A DNA stretch of 43,373 nucleotides from an uncultured Candidatus Pelagibacter sp. (lineage in GTDB: Bacteria; Pseudomonadota; Alphaproteobacteria; Pelagibacterales; Pelagibacteraceae), in assembly GCA_905612525.1 (NCBI GenBank), contig CAJQSG010000030.1, positions 1-43,373 on the forward strand, written 5' to 3'. The notes beneath the pieces are model-generated. The model saw nothing but the letters and a program-made list of their open reading frames with translations, did no database searches and had not been told where the DNA came from. Shown in pieces: positions 32,673-40,871 of this stretch (position 1 is the stretch's first letter; each line of letters opens with the position of its first letter). A program made the translations under genes and the position numbers.

Positions 32673-33436
32673 TGCCTAAATTTTTAAAAGATATTAATCT
32701 AAAAGGCAAAGCTGCACTAATAACAGGTGCAACAAAAGGTATTGGTAGATCAACTGCAGTTGCCATGCATCAAGTTGGGGCTTCTATTATAGCTATTGGT
32801 AGAAATACTCGTGAGCTAGCTTCTTTAAAAAGAAAATTAAGAACAAGAATTCAATGTATTGAATGTGATGTAAATGATTATGAAAAAATTAGCAAAGAAA
32901 TTGAGAAAATAAAAAAAATTGATATTCTTGTTAATAATGCGGGTACGAATTTACCGGAACCTTTTTTAAAGGTTAAAAAATCATCATTAGAAACGCTGTT
33001 AAATATTAATATAAAATCTGCTTTTAATGTGGCAAAACTTTGTACAGAAAAAATGTTAAAACTTAAAAATAGAAAAAAAATTGGTGGCTCTATAATTCAT
33101 ACTTCATCAATGTTTGGGCTTGTAGCAGGACCCAACAGAACCGTTTATAGCATGACTAAATTTGGAATTGAAGGTTTAACAAAAGGGATGGCTGTAGATT
33201 TAGCTAAATTCAATATAAGAGTTAATAGTGTCTGCCCTACTTTTGTTGCAACACCAAGAGCTAAAAAATATTTAGCTAATAAAGAATTTAATAAATACGC
33301 ATTAAGTAATATTCCGCTTGGCAGAATTGCCACAGAAAGTGATGTGGCAACAGCAATTACATACTTAAGCTCTAATGCAGCATCAATGATAACTGGTAGT
33401 TCAATAATTATTGATGGTGGATGGACTGCAAAGTGA
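32672..33436 (+). CDS. SDR family oxidoreductase, tandem copy 2
   Basis: TGATKGIGRSTA, NNAG, YSMTKFGIEGLTKGMAVDL, IDGGWTAK; same 254-aa length as copy 1. Start reset to 32672 (TAATG overlap). Confidence 0.93.
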   Translation: MPKFLKDINLKGKAALITGATKGIGRSTAVAMHQVGASIIAIGRNTRELASLKRKLRTRIQCIECDVNDYEKISKEIEKIKKIDILVNNAGTNLPEPFLKVKKSSLETLLNINIKSAFNVAKLCTEKMLKLKNRKKIGGSIIHTSSMFGLVAGPNRTVYSMTKFGIEGLTKGMAVDLAKFNIRVNSVCPTFVATPRAKKYLANKEFNKYALSNIPLGRIATESDVATAITYLSSNAASMITGSSIIIDGGWTAK

Positions 33437-34224
33437 TGAACAAGTTTTTATTCATAATATCTTTTTTATTTTTTTCACAATTAAATGCTGTTGAATTTAA
33501 AGGTAAGTTTATTCAAGGCCATTTTATTATTGGTAAAACAAATCCTAATACAAAAATTATTATAGATAAAAAAAAAGTTAAAGTTTCAAAAGATGGTTAT
33601 TTTGCTTTTGGAATTGAAAAAGATAGAAAGTTAAATATTGTAATTAAAGAAGGTAACAAAACTATAATTAAAAAAATTCAAAAACGAAAGTATAAGGTTC
33701 AAAAAATAGAAGGATTACCAAAAAAGAAAGTTACACCACCTGAAGAATTTTACGCAAGAATAAAAAAAGAAAATAAGCTAATTGGAAAAGCTAGAGAAAT
33801 TGATAGTGATTTATCATTTTTTAAAGATAAGTTTATTATTCCAGTAGATGATGCGATAATTACTGGTGTTTATGGTAGCCAAAGAATTTTAAATGGTATT
33901 CCTAAATGGCCTCACTATGGATTAGACTTTGCGCAAAAAAAAGGAACTCCTATTAGGGCAATGAATAATGGAGTTGTTACTTTAGCTGAGAAAGATTTGT
34001 TTTATACTGGAGCTACTTTAATTTTTGATCACGGTCATGGTATTTCAACACTTTATATGCATATGTATGAAATTTTTGTAAACGTTGGTGATCATGTTAA
34101 AAAAGGAGATATTGTTGCTACCATTGGAACCAGTGGTAGATCAACAGGACCTCATTTAGACATAAGGCTTAATTGGTTTGGTGCTAGACTAGACCCAGCA
34201 ACTATATTAAACATTCAGCAATGA
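33436..34224 (+). CDS. Secreted M23 family metallopeptidase (LytM domain)
   Basis: Signal peptide; HYGLDFAQKKGTPIRAMNNGVVTLAE; GISTLYMHM; GRSTGPHLDIRL. Start reset to MNKFLFIISFLFF (TGATG overlap). Confidence 0.92.
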   Translation: MNKFLFIISFLFFSQLNAVEFKGKFIQGHFIIGKTNPNTKIIIDKKKVKVSKDGYFAFGIEKDRKLNIVIKEGNKTIIKKIQKRKYKVQKIEGLPKKKVTPPEEFYARIKKENKLIGKAREIDSDLSFFKDKFIIPVDDAIITGVYGSQRILNGIPKWPHYGLDFAQKKGTPIRAMNNGVVTLAEKDLFYTGATLIFDHGHGISTLYMHMYEIFVNVGDHVKKGDIVATIGTSGRSTGPHLDIRLNWFGARLDPATILNIQQ

Positions 34225-34997
34225 AAAAAACATTATTAGAAAGTACAGCTGACAAATTAGTTAATGCATTTATAAATAATAAAATAATTGCACCAATTCC
34301 TACAAAATTTACTAAGAAATTAGGTGAGGCTCAAAAACTAAGAAAACTATGTGAAAGCAAAGTTAAAGATCCAATAATTGGATTTAAAGCAGCAGGAACT
34401 GGATTTCCCATAATGAAAAAATTAAAAGAAAAAGAACCTTTTTATGCGGCTATATTCAAGAAGAATTTTTTAAAAAGTGGGCAAAAAGTTAAAATTAATA
34501 AATCAACATTTGGTATTGAACTTGAAGTTTGTTATTTGATTAAACAATCTTTTTTTTCATCTAAAAGTTCAATCACAATAAAAAATGTTACTAAATATAT
34601 TTCTCACATGGCTCCATGTATTGAAGTGATTGGTTATCGTCAAAGAAAAAAAGGAATTACTTCTTTTGGTGATTTATGTAGTGATTTTGGAGCTAATTTT
34701 AAATTTTTAATTGGCCAGAAGAAAAAATATAAAAGAATTAATATTGGAAACCTTAAGACAATTATTTCAAATAAAAAAATCAAACAAAGTGTATCTGGAA
34801 ATACAAATACTGTTTATATAAACCCTCTTAATTCACTAAGGTTTGTACTTAATAAGTTAAAAAAAGATAAAATTAATCTCAATAAAGACTTCTACGTATT
34901 CACTGGTTCTACCGTAGGTGTTGTTCCTATTTTAGGTAAAGGACTATACGAGGGTAAAGTAGAGAGCTTAGGGTCAGCAAAAGCTATTATTCATTAA
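34221..34997 (+). CDS. 2-keto-4-pentenoate hydratase / fumarylacetoacetase-like family protein
   Basis: FGIELEVCYLI, HMAPCIEVIGYR, SDFGANFKFLIG, TGSTVGVVPILGKGLYEGKVESLGSAKA: matches the hydratase/decarboxylase layout. Confidence 0.8.
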   Translation: MKKTLLESTADKLVNAFINNKIIAPIPTKFTKKLGEAQKLRKLCESKVKDPIIGFKAAGTGFPIMKKLKEKEPFYAAIFKKNFLKSGQKVKINKSTFGIELEVCYLIKQSFFSSKSSITIKNVTKYISHMAPCIEVIGYRQRKKGITSFGDLCSDFGANFKFLIGQKKKYKRINIGNLKTIISNKKIKQSVSGNTNTVYINPLNSLRFVLNKLKKDKINLNKDFYVFTGSTVGVVPILGKGLYEGKVESLGSAKAIIH

Positions 34998-36148
34998 TGG
35001 CATTACATTTCAGCAAAGAAGAATTTGAAAAAAGAAAATCTAAAACTTTAAATTCTATGAAAGAGCTAAATCTTGATGCTCTATTAATGTTTAGGCAAGA
35101 GTCAATGTTTTGGCTTACAGGCTATGACACCTTTGGTTATGTTTTTTTTCAAACCTTAATTTTAGATCAAAAAGGAAATGTAATTTTACTAACAAGAGCT
35201 CCAGACTTAAGGCAGGCACAAAATACCTCTAATATAAAGGATATAAGAATTTGGGTTGATAAGGACAATTCTAATCCAACTGATGATCTTAAAATAATTT
35301 TAAATGAACTAAATTTAAAAGGAAAAAAAATAGGGATTGAATACGAAGCATATGGAATGACGGGCCGTAATGCACTAAGGTTAAATAAATCCTTAGATAA
35401 TTATTGTGATGTTGAGGATCAATCTGAATTAATTACAAAACATAGGGTTGTTAAATCAAAAGAAGAAATTGTTTACGTAAAAAAAGCTGCAGAACTGGCA
35501 GATAAAGCGCTTGATGAAGCTTGGAAATATACAAAAGCAGGCGCAGGTGAAGCAAAAATTTTAGCTGAAATGCAAAGAGTTGTCTTGGAAGGTGGTGGGG
35601 ATTATCCAGCAAATGATTATATAATAGGATCAGGACACAATGCACTTCTTTGCAGATATCAAGCAGAAAAAAGAAATTTATCTCATCAAGATCAATTAAG
35701 CATTGAATGGGCAGGTACATATAAACATTATCATTCGGCAATGTTCAGAACAATTCCAATAGGTAAAGTGAATCATAAGCATATAAAAATGCATGAAGCT
35801 TGTGTTGATGCATTAACTAAATGTGAAAAAAATTTAATTCCAGGTAATACTGTTGGGAGAGTGTTTGACGTCCATGCAAAAACATTTGATGATTTAGGTT
35901 ATAATAATTCAAGAATGAATGCTTGTGGTTATTCATTAGGTTCAACATTTTCTCCGAACTGGATGGACTGGCCAATGCTTTACACTGGTAATCCTTATGT
36001 CATTCAGCCGGGTAACGTGTTTTTTATGCACATGATATTGATGGATTCAGCTAATGAGTTGGCCATGAACTTGGGTGAAACGTACTTAGTAACTGAAAAT
36101 GGTAATGAAAGATTAGGTAAGCAAAAATTGGATTTAGTCGTACTATAG
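34997..36148 (+). CDS. M24 'pita-bread' family protein, creatinase/ectoine-hydrolase (DoeA)-like
   Basis: N-terminal creatinase-like domain (MFRQESMFWLTGYDTFGY), M24 core with SIEWAGTYKHYHSAMFRT and NACGYSLGSTFSPNW. Confidence 0.8.
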   Translation: MALHFSKEEFEKRKSKTLNSMKELNLDALLMFRQESMFWLTGYDTFGYVFFQTLILDQKGNVILLTRAPDLRQAQNTSNIKDIRIWVDKDNSNPTDDLKIILNELNLKGKKIGIEYEAYGMTGRNALRLNKSLDNYCDVEDQSELITKHRVVKSKEEIVYVKKAAELADKALDEAWKYTKAGAGEAKILAEMQRVVLEGGGDYPANDYIIGSGHNALLCRYQAEKRNLSHQDQLSIEWAGTYKHYHSAMFRTIPIGKVNHKHIKMHEACVDALTKCEKNLIPGNTVGRVFDVHAKTFDDLGYNNSRMNACGYSLGSTFSPNWMDWPMLYTGNPYVIQPGNVFFMHMILMDSANELAMNLGETYLVTENGNERLGKQKLDLVVL

Positions 36149-36212
36149 AATTCAAGGTTGTAGTTTGTTACTAGTTTAATTACTTGCTTGAAGCTTTATT
36201 TTTAAAGTTTTT

Positions 36213-36722
36213 TCATTTAACACATTTCCCTATGGAGCCTAATTTACATTTTATTCCATCTATCCAAATTGCATTGTTTAAATTTGCTCCTTCAAAATTT
36301 GAATCTAAAATATTTGCACCAGTAAAGTCTGCCTCAAAAAGATTACTATTAGTAAAATTTGTTTCAATTAAAGATGATCCTTTAAAATTTACCCTTGTTA
36401 GATTGGCACTTAAGAAATTAGCTTTTTCAAAAATGCCTCCTTCAAGATTTGACTCATATAAATTTGTTTTAACAAATGAAGATTCAGAAAAATTACCATT
36501 AGTTAACGTAGAATTCATCATTACACTCTTATCAAATATAACTTTAATAAAACTAATGAATGATAAATTTGAGTTTGGAATATAGGCTCTACTTAGATCT
36601 TGCCCTTCTGAAAACTGACAGTTAGAATAGTCAACTCCATCTGCTGGAGCGTCATCACAACCAGCATTTGCTGGGCTGAAAATCATAAAACTAAACAACA
36701 AAAAACATAAAATTCTATTCAT
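36213..36722 (-). CDS. Secreted pentapeptide-repeat protein
   Basis: Signal peptide, then repeats such as NLFEADFTGANILDSNFEGANLNNA; flanking cysteine motifs. Confidence 0.87.
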   Translation of the reverse strand: MNRILCFLLFSFMIFSPANAGCDDAPADGVDYSNCQFSEGQDLSRAYIPNSNLSFISFIKVIFDKSVMMNSTLTNGNFSESSFVKTNLYESNLEGGIFEKANFLSANLTRVNFKGSSLIETNFTNSNLFEADFTGANILDSNFEGANLNNAIWIDGIKCKLGSIGKCVK

Positions 36723-36874
36723 TAACTGTTACTTTAACACAAAAAATCCTATCATAATATAATTCTAATTATGTTGAAACTTGTACCTTTTTGAAAATTT
36801 ACTTTTTTAGAAAATAAAAGTTTTATACAAATGATCAAAATCAATGATTGACATAAGACTTATACAAAATCTCT

Positions 36875-37489
36875 TTAAAATTGTAATTGTTTAATAATAT
36901 ATTTTTGAAGAGTTATGCTTAAAATAACCACTCCTTTTTTATTTGGGTGAATTCCATCATCTTGGTTAAGGTCTGGATTTAAAGCAACTCCCTCTAACAA
37001 AAATGGTATTAACTTTAAATTATATTTTTTAGCTAAATTTGGATAAATATTATCGAACTTTTTTTTATAACTAAATCCGTGAGTTGTTGGAGCAATCATA
37101 CCAGCTAAAATTATTTCAATATTTTTAAGTTTTGCAATTTGAATGATTTTTTCTAAATTTTTTTTAGTCTCAATGGGGCTTATTCCTCTTAACATGTCAT
37201 TAGCACCCAATCCTAAGATCATCAAATCAATATCAGGTTGAGATAAAGACCACTCAGCTCTATTTAATCCACCAGCAGATGTGCTTCCAGATACACTTCC
37301 ATCAATAACCTTAAAATTATAACCACTGTCATTAAGATCGTTTTGAAGAACAATGACTAAATGTTTTTCCTGTGGAAGGCCATAACCAGCCATTAAGCTA
37401 TCACCAAATAAGATAATTTTTTCTATAGCATTGACGTTTATAGTCACTAGACAGAAGGTAATAATTTTAATAATAAATCTTTGAATCAT
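36875..37489 (-). CDS. tesA: GDSL/SGNH esterase, TesA-like arylesterase
   Basis: ILFGDSLMAGYGLP, GLGANDMLRG, DGIHPNKKG; divergent to ybbA as in E. coli. Start reset from 37642 to MIQRFIIKIITFCLV. Confidence 0.92.
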   Translation of the reverse strand: MIQRFIIKIITFCLVTINVNAIEKIILFGDSLMAGYGLPQEKHLVIVLQNDLNDSGYNFKVIDGSVSGSTSAGGLNRAEWSLSQPDIDLMILGLGANDMLRGISPIETKKNLEKIIQIAKLKNIEIILAGMIAPTTHGFSYKKKFDNIYPNLAKKYNLKLIPFLLEGVALNPDLNQDDGIHPNKKGVVILSITLQKYIIKQLQF

Positions 37490-38153
37490 GGATAGTCTTC
37501 TTAAGCTAAAAAACGTTAATCTTAAATACCTAACTGGTAATGATACTATAAAGGTTTTAAAGAATGTTAATTTAGAGACTAAAAAAAATGAGTCTATTTC
37601 AATAGTTGGAGAAAGTGGATCTGGAAAAACAAGCTTAATCATGCTTGCTGGAGGTTTGGAGAAAACAACATCGGGTAAGATATTTTTTGAAGATCAAGAA
37701 ATATCTAAAATGAATGAAGATGAAGTTTCTAAAATTAGAAGAAAAAATATTGGAATTGTTTTTCAATCTTTCTATCTTATCCCAAATTACACTGCAGTTG
37801 AAAATGTTGCTCTAACCTTAGAGTTAAATAATTTAAAAAACCCTAACGAACGAGCTAAAGAATTGTTGGATCGATTTGGGTTAAAAAATAGGTTTAATAA
37901 TTTACCAAGTCAACTTTCAGGTGGTGAACAGCAGCGTGTAGCAATTGCAAGAGCTATAGCCATGAAGCCTAAGCTAGTATTGGCAGATGAACCTACTGGA
38001 AATTTAGATAGTGAAAATTCACAAATGATTGCAGACATTTTGTTTAAATATATTAAGGAAGAAAAATCATCTTTAATTATGGTCACCCACGATCTGAAAC
38101 TTGCTAATAAAGCAAAAAGAAAAATCAAAATCAAAGATGGAAAAATTGTCTAA
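37488..38153 (+). CDS. ybbA: ABC transporter ATP-binding protein, YbbA/LolD type
   Basis: Walker A GESGSGKTSL, signature LSGGEQQRVAIARA, Walker B LVLADEPTGNLD. Confidence 0.92.
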   Translation: MDSLLKLKNVNLKYLTGNDTIKVLKNVNLETKKNESISIVGESGSGKTSLIMLAGGLEKTTSGKIFFEDQEISKMNEDEVSKIRRKNIGIVFQSFYLIPNYTAVENVALTLELNNLKNPNERAKELLDRFGLKNRFNNLPSQLSGGEQQRVAIARAIAMKPKLVLADEPTGNLDSENSQMIADILFKYIKEEKSSLIMVTHDLKLANKAKRKIKIKDGKIV

Positions 38154-40662
38154 GCTTTCAGAGTACAAGTTGACTTTGGTATATGCCTTAAGAGACTTAA
38201 GCAGAAATTATAAAAAAATTTTTAGTATTATCTTAACACTTTTTATTAGTTTATTTATCTTAAGTTCAATTTTCACAATTGAAGATAGTTTAAACAAAGA
38301 ACTAAATAATAACTCAAGAGCACTTTTGGGTGGTGATATAGAAATTGATTACAATCGTAATGTTGTCAATTTAGATTTAATTAACCAAGTTAAAGAATTT
38401 GCTACTGTTTCTCAAATGGTTGAGTTTAGCACCATGATCTCAACTACTGATAAATCAATATTTTCCAGAATTAAAACAGTAGATGAAAATTACCCATTAT
38501 TTGGCAAAGTGGGTTATGAACCAAGTGGTGCATTTGAAAAGTTACAAACTACAGAAAACACAATACTTGTTAATGAAAATATTTTCAAAAATCTTAATTT
38601 AGAAATAAATGATAAAATCAAAGTTCAAGACAAACTTTTTACTGTAATTGGTATTGTAAAATCTGTGCCTGATATTGGGGGTGCTTTTGTATTTGGTGAT
38701 TTTGCCTTAGCAGGAAAACAAACATTAGAACTGTTAAAACTTAATAATTTAGGTAGCTTTTTAAACTATGAATATAAAGTAAAATTTAATGAGAGGGATA
38801 ATCCAAAAACTTTATCTAAAAGGATTGAACAATTATTTAAAGATGAAAAAAAAGTTAGACTTAGATATCATGAAAAATCTGATGGTCCTTTAAAGAGAAT
38901 AATTGATAATTTCTCTCAATTTTTGTCCCTTGTATCAATTAGCGCAATGTTAATTGCTGGAATTGGGATTGCTAACACCCTACTTTCATTCATAAATCAG
39001 AACAATATGTCTATAGCAGTTAAGAAGTCTTTAGGCTTTTTCTCAAAGGATATTAAAATAGTCTACTATCTACAATTACTCATTTTATTATTATTAATTT
39101 CTATCGCGGCCTACTCTTTTAGTTTCTTTCTAGTCCCTATTGTGGATGTTTATTTGTCAGCTGGTCTTGGGTTAAATATTGAAGGTAGTTTTTCTATTAT
39201 TAATTATTTCAAAGTTTTTTCAGTAGGTTTATTAGTATTAGTAATATTTTCTATACCAACCATTAATGCAATTGATCAGATTAAAGCTTCAAACTTGTTT
39301 CGTAATGTATTTCAAAACCTTCAGTTTTATTATTCTAAAAAATCAATCGTTTTAAGTCTATTTTTATTATCGATTTTGATTTCTTTATTTACTATTGGTT
39401 CAGCTCGACCCATTTTTAGCTTGGGTTATTTTGGAGCTTTCTTTGTTTGTCTATTGGTCTTCTATTTATTATCAAACTTAATTATTAAATTATTCAAAGG
39501 ACTTAAAGAGCATCCAAATATTTCAATTAAAGTATCGGTTAAAAATATCACTCAAACTAAAAGTATTACTCCTATAACTATTATGTCCTTAGGTTTAGGT
39601 GTCACCTTATTGTTAACTTTAGCTTTTGTTGGTTCAAACTTTAAAAGAGAAATTGCAAAATCTATACCAGAACTTGCTCCTGATTATTTTTTCATTGGTA
39701 TTCAAAACGATGAAAGGCAAATATTTGAAGATTTAATTTTTGATATGGATAAAGAAGCTAACCTTGAAGTTGTACCTATGGTCTCAACGGGTATTGTAAA
39801 AATTAATGGAATAGATCCAAATAGTTATATCGATTCGAGTAATGACAGCCACTGGGTAATTAGAAATGACAGAAGGTCTTCTTGGGCTGATAAAGTTTTA
39901 AAAGATAATCCGATTGTTGCCGGTGAATGGTGGGATTTAAGCAGACCTGATAAACTTCAAATTTCACTTGATAATAAAATTGCTAAAGATTTTAATATTG
40001 AAATTGGTGATATTTTTACACTAAATATTTATGGTCGTGAAATTGAAGGTGAGATCGTAAACTTTAGATTGGTTAACTACAGAGATTTTACTATTAACTT
40101 TGCAATGTTATTAAATCCTCAGTTTGCAAAAAATATACCTCATGAATATTTGGCCACTGCAAAGTTTAAAAGTTTAGAAAATTTTAACGAAATTGTCTTG
40201 TTGGATAAAATGCCTAGTCTTTCTATTATAAAAATTACTGATTACTTGGAAAAAGTAACCGATCTATTAAACAAAGTGTTTATTGCTGTAACTGTTATTT
40301 CCGCAATAACTATAGTCATTGGTTTAATTGTCATATCAAGCGCAATTATAGTTCAGGGAAAAATTAAAGAATTTCAAAACTTAATATTTAAAATTCTAGG
40401 CTTTTCTAAGGTTGAGGTTGTGCTCTCTTCAATCATTGAGTTTTTTATTATATTCACATCCATAATTCTAATAGCTCTATTTTTTGCAGTTATAGGTTCA
40501 CAATTTATCATCGAAAATATTTTCCAAATTACTTGGATGTTTGATTTGGCAATATTTTTAAAGGTAACTATTGGTATTGGACTTGCTACATTAATTTTAA
40601 TTATGATTACTAATTTTAAGTATTTAAGCCCTAAAGTTTACCCACTTATAAGAAATCAATAA
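38137..40662 (+). CDS. ybbP: ABC transporter permease, YbbP/FtsX-like
   Basis: Large permease with MacB/FtsX-type repeats (LLAGIGIANTLLSFINQNNMSIAVKKSLGF); follows ybbA with 17-nt overlap. Start reset from 38101. Confidence 0.88.
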   Translation: MEKLSKLSEYKLTLVYALRDLSRNYKKIFSIILTLFISLFILSSIFTIEDSLNKELNNNSRALLGGDIEIDYNRNVVNLDLINQVKEFATVSQMVEFSTMISTTDKSIFSRIKTVDENYPLFGKVGYEPSGAFEKLQTTENTILVNENIFKNLNLEINDKIKVQDKLFTVIGIVKSVPDIGGAFVFGDFALAGKQTLELLKLNNLGSFLNYEYKVKFNERDNPKTLSKRIEQLFKDEKKVRLRYHEKSDGPLKRIIDNFSQFLSLVSISAMLIAGIGIANTLLSFINQNNMSIAVKKSLGFFSKDIKIVYYLQLLILLLLISIAAYSFSFFLVPIVDVYLSAGLGLNIEGSFSIINYFKVFSVGLLVLVIFSIPTINAIDQIKASNLFRNVFQNLQFYYSKKSIVLSLFLLSILISLFTIGSARPIFSLGYFGAFFVCLLVFYLLSNLIIKLFKGLKEHPNISIKVSVKNITQTKSITPITIMSLGLGVTLLLTLAFVGSNFKREIAKSIPELAPDYFFIGIQNDERQIFEDLIFDMDKEANLEVVPMVSTGIVKINGIDPNSYIDSSNDSHWVIRNDRRSSWADKVLKDNPIVAGEWWDLSRPDKLQISLDNKIAKDFNIEIGDIFTLNIYGREIEGEIVNFRLVNYRDFTINFAMLLNPQFAKNIPHEYLATAKFKSLENFNEIVLLDKMPSLSIIKITDYLEKVTDLLNKVFIAVTVISAITIVIGLIVISSAIIVQGKIKEFQNLIFKILGFSKVEVVLSSIIEFFIIFTSIILIALFFAVIGSQFIIENIFQITWMFDLAIFLKVTIGIGLATLILIMITNFKYLSPKVYPLIRNQ

Positions 40663-40830
40663 TTTTTTGATTTGCATGAAGTTCTGATAATTTTCTAGCA
40701 GCGGATAAACCTGTGTAACCAGCACCTACTATTAACCAGTCACAGAATTCATTTTTTTCTAAAGTTTTTATATTAGATCTTGCATCAGGTCATTGATCCA
40801 ACCACACCTATTATCATTAACTACATTCAT
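40663..40830 (-). pseudogene. N-terminal remnant of a FAD-dependent (DAO-type) oxidoreductase, possibly TauY-like
   Basis: Manual translation: ATG at 40830 gives MNVVNDNRCGWINDL..., then in another frame PDARSNIKTLEKNEFCDWLIVGAGYTGLSAARKLSELHANQKII, which stops being family-like at the ybbP end. GAGYTGLSAAR is a Rossmann FAD motif. Confidence 0.7.
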
Positions 40831-40838
40831 GTAGTTAA
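40817..40838. repeat. Near-perfect palindrome, 10-bp arms with 2-nt centre
   Basis: TTAACTACAT-TC-ATGTAGTTAA; all 10 pairs match. Confidence 0.8.
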
Positions 40839-40850
40839 ATTATGACAGAT

Positions 40851-40871
40851 AAGATATTTTTAAAAGATCTT
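40851..40871 (-). terminator. Possible hairpin at the xsc 3' end
   Basis: AAGATATTTT-T-AAAAGATCTT, 9 of 10 pairs; overlaps the xsc stop codon. Function as terminator is unproven. Confidence 0.3.

Noticed and set aside
31904-33333. Minus-strand ORFs 31904..32203 and 33145..33333
   Set aside because: Antisense to the tandem SDR genes; no independent support.
36184-36585. Plus-strand 133-aa ORF antisense to the pentapeptide protein
   Set aside because: Regular composition is the mirror of the pentapeptide repeats on the other strand.
36723-36874. Repeated TTATACAAA words and an AT-rich inverted repeat between the pentapeptide gene and tesA
   Set aside because: Short AT-only matches expected by chance in this base composition.
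37490-37642. Upstream extension of tesA in the ORF track (to 37642)
   Set aside because: The extension is antisense to ybbA and lacks signal-peptide character; the internal Met at 37489 gives a proper signal peptide.
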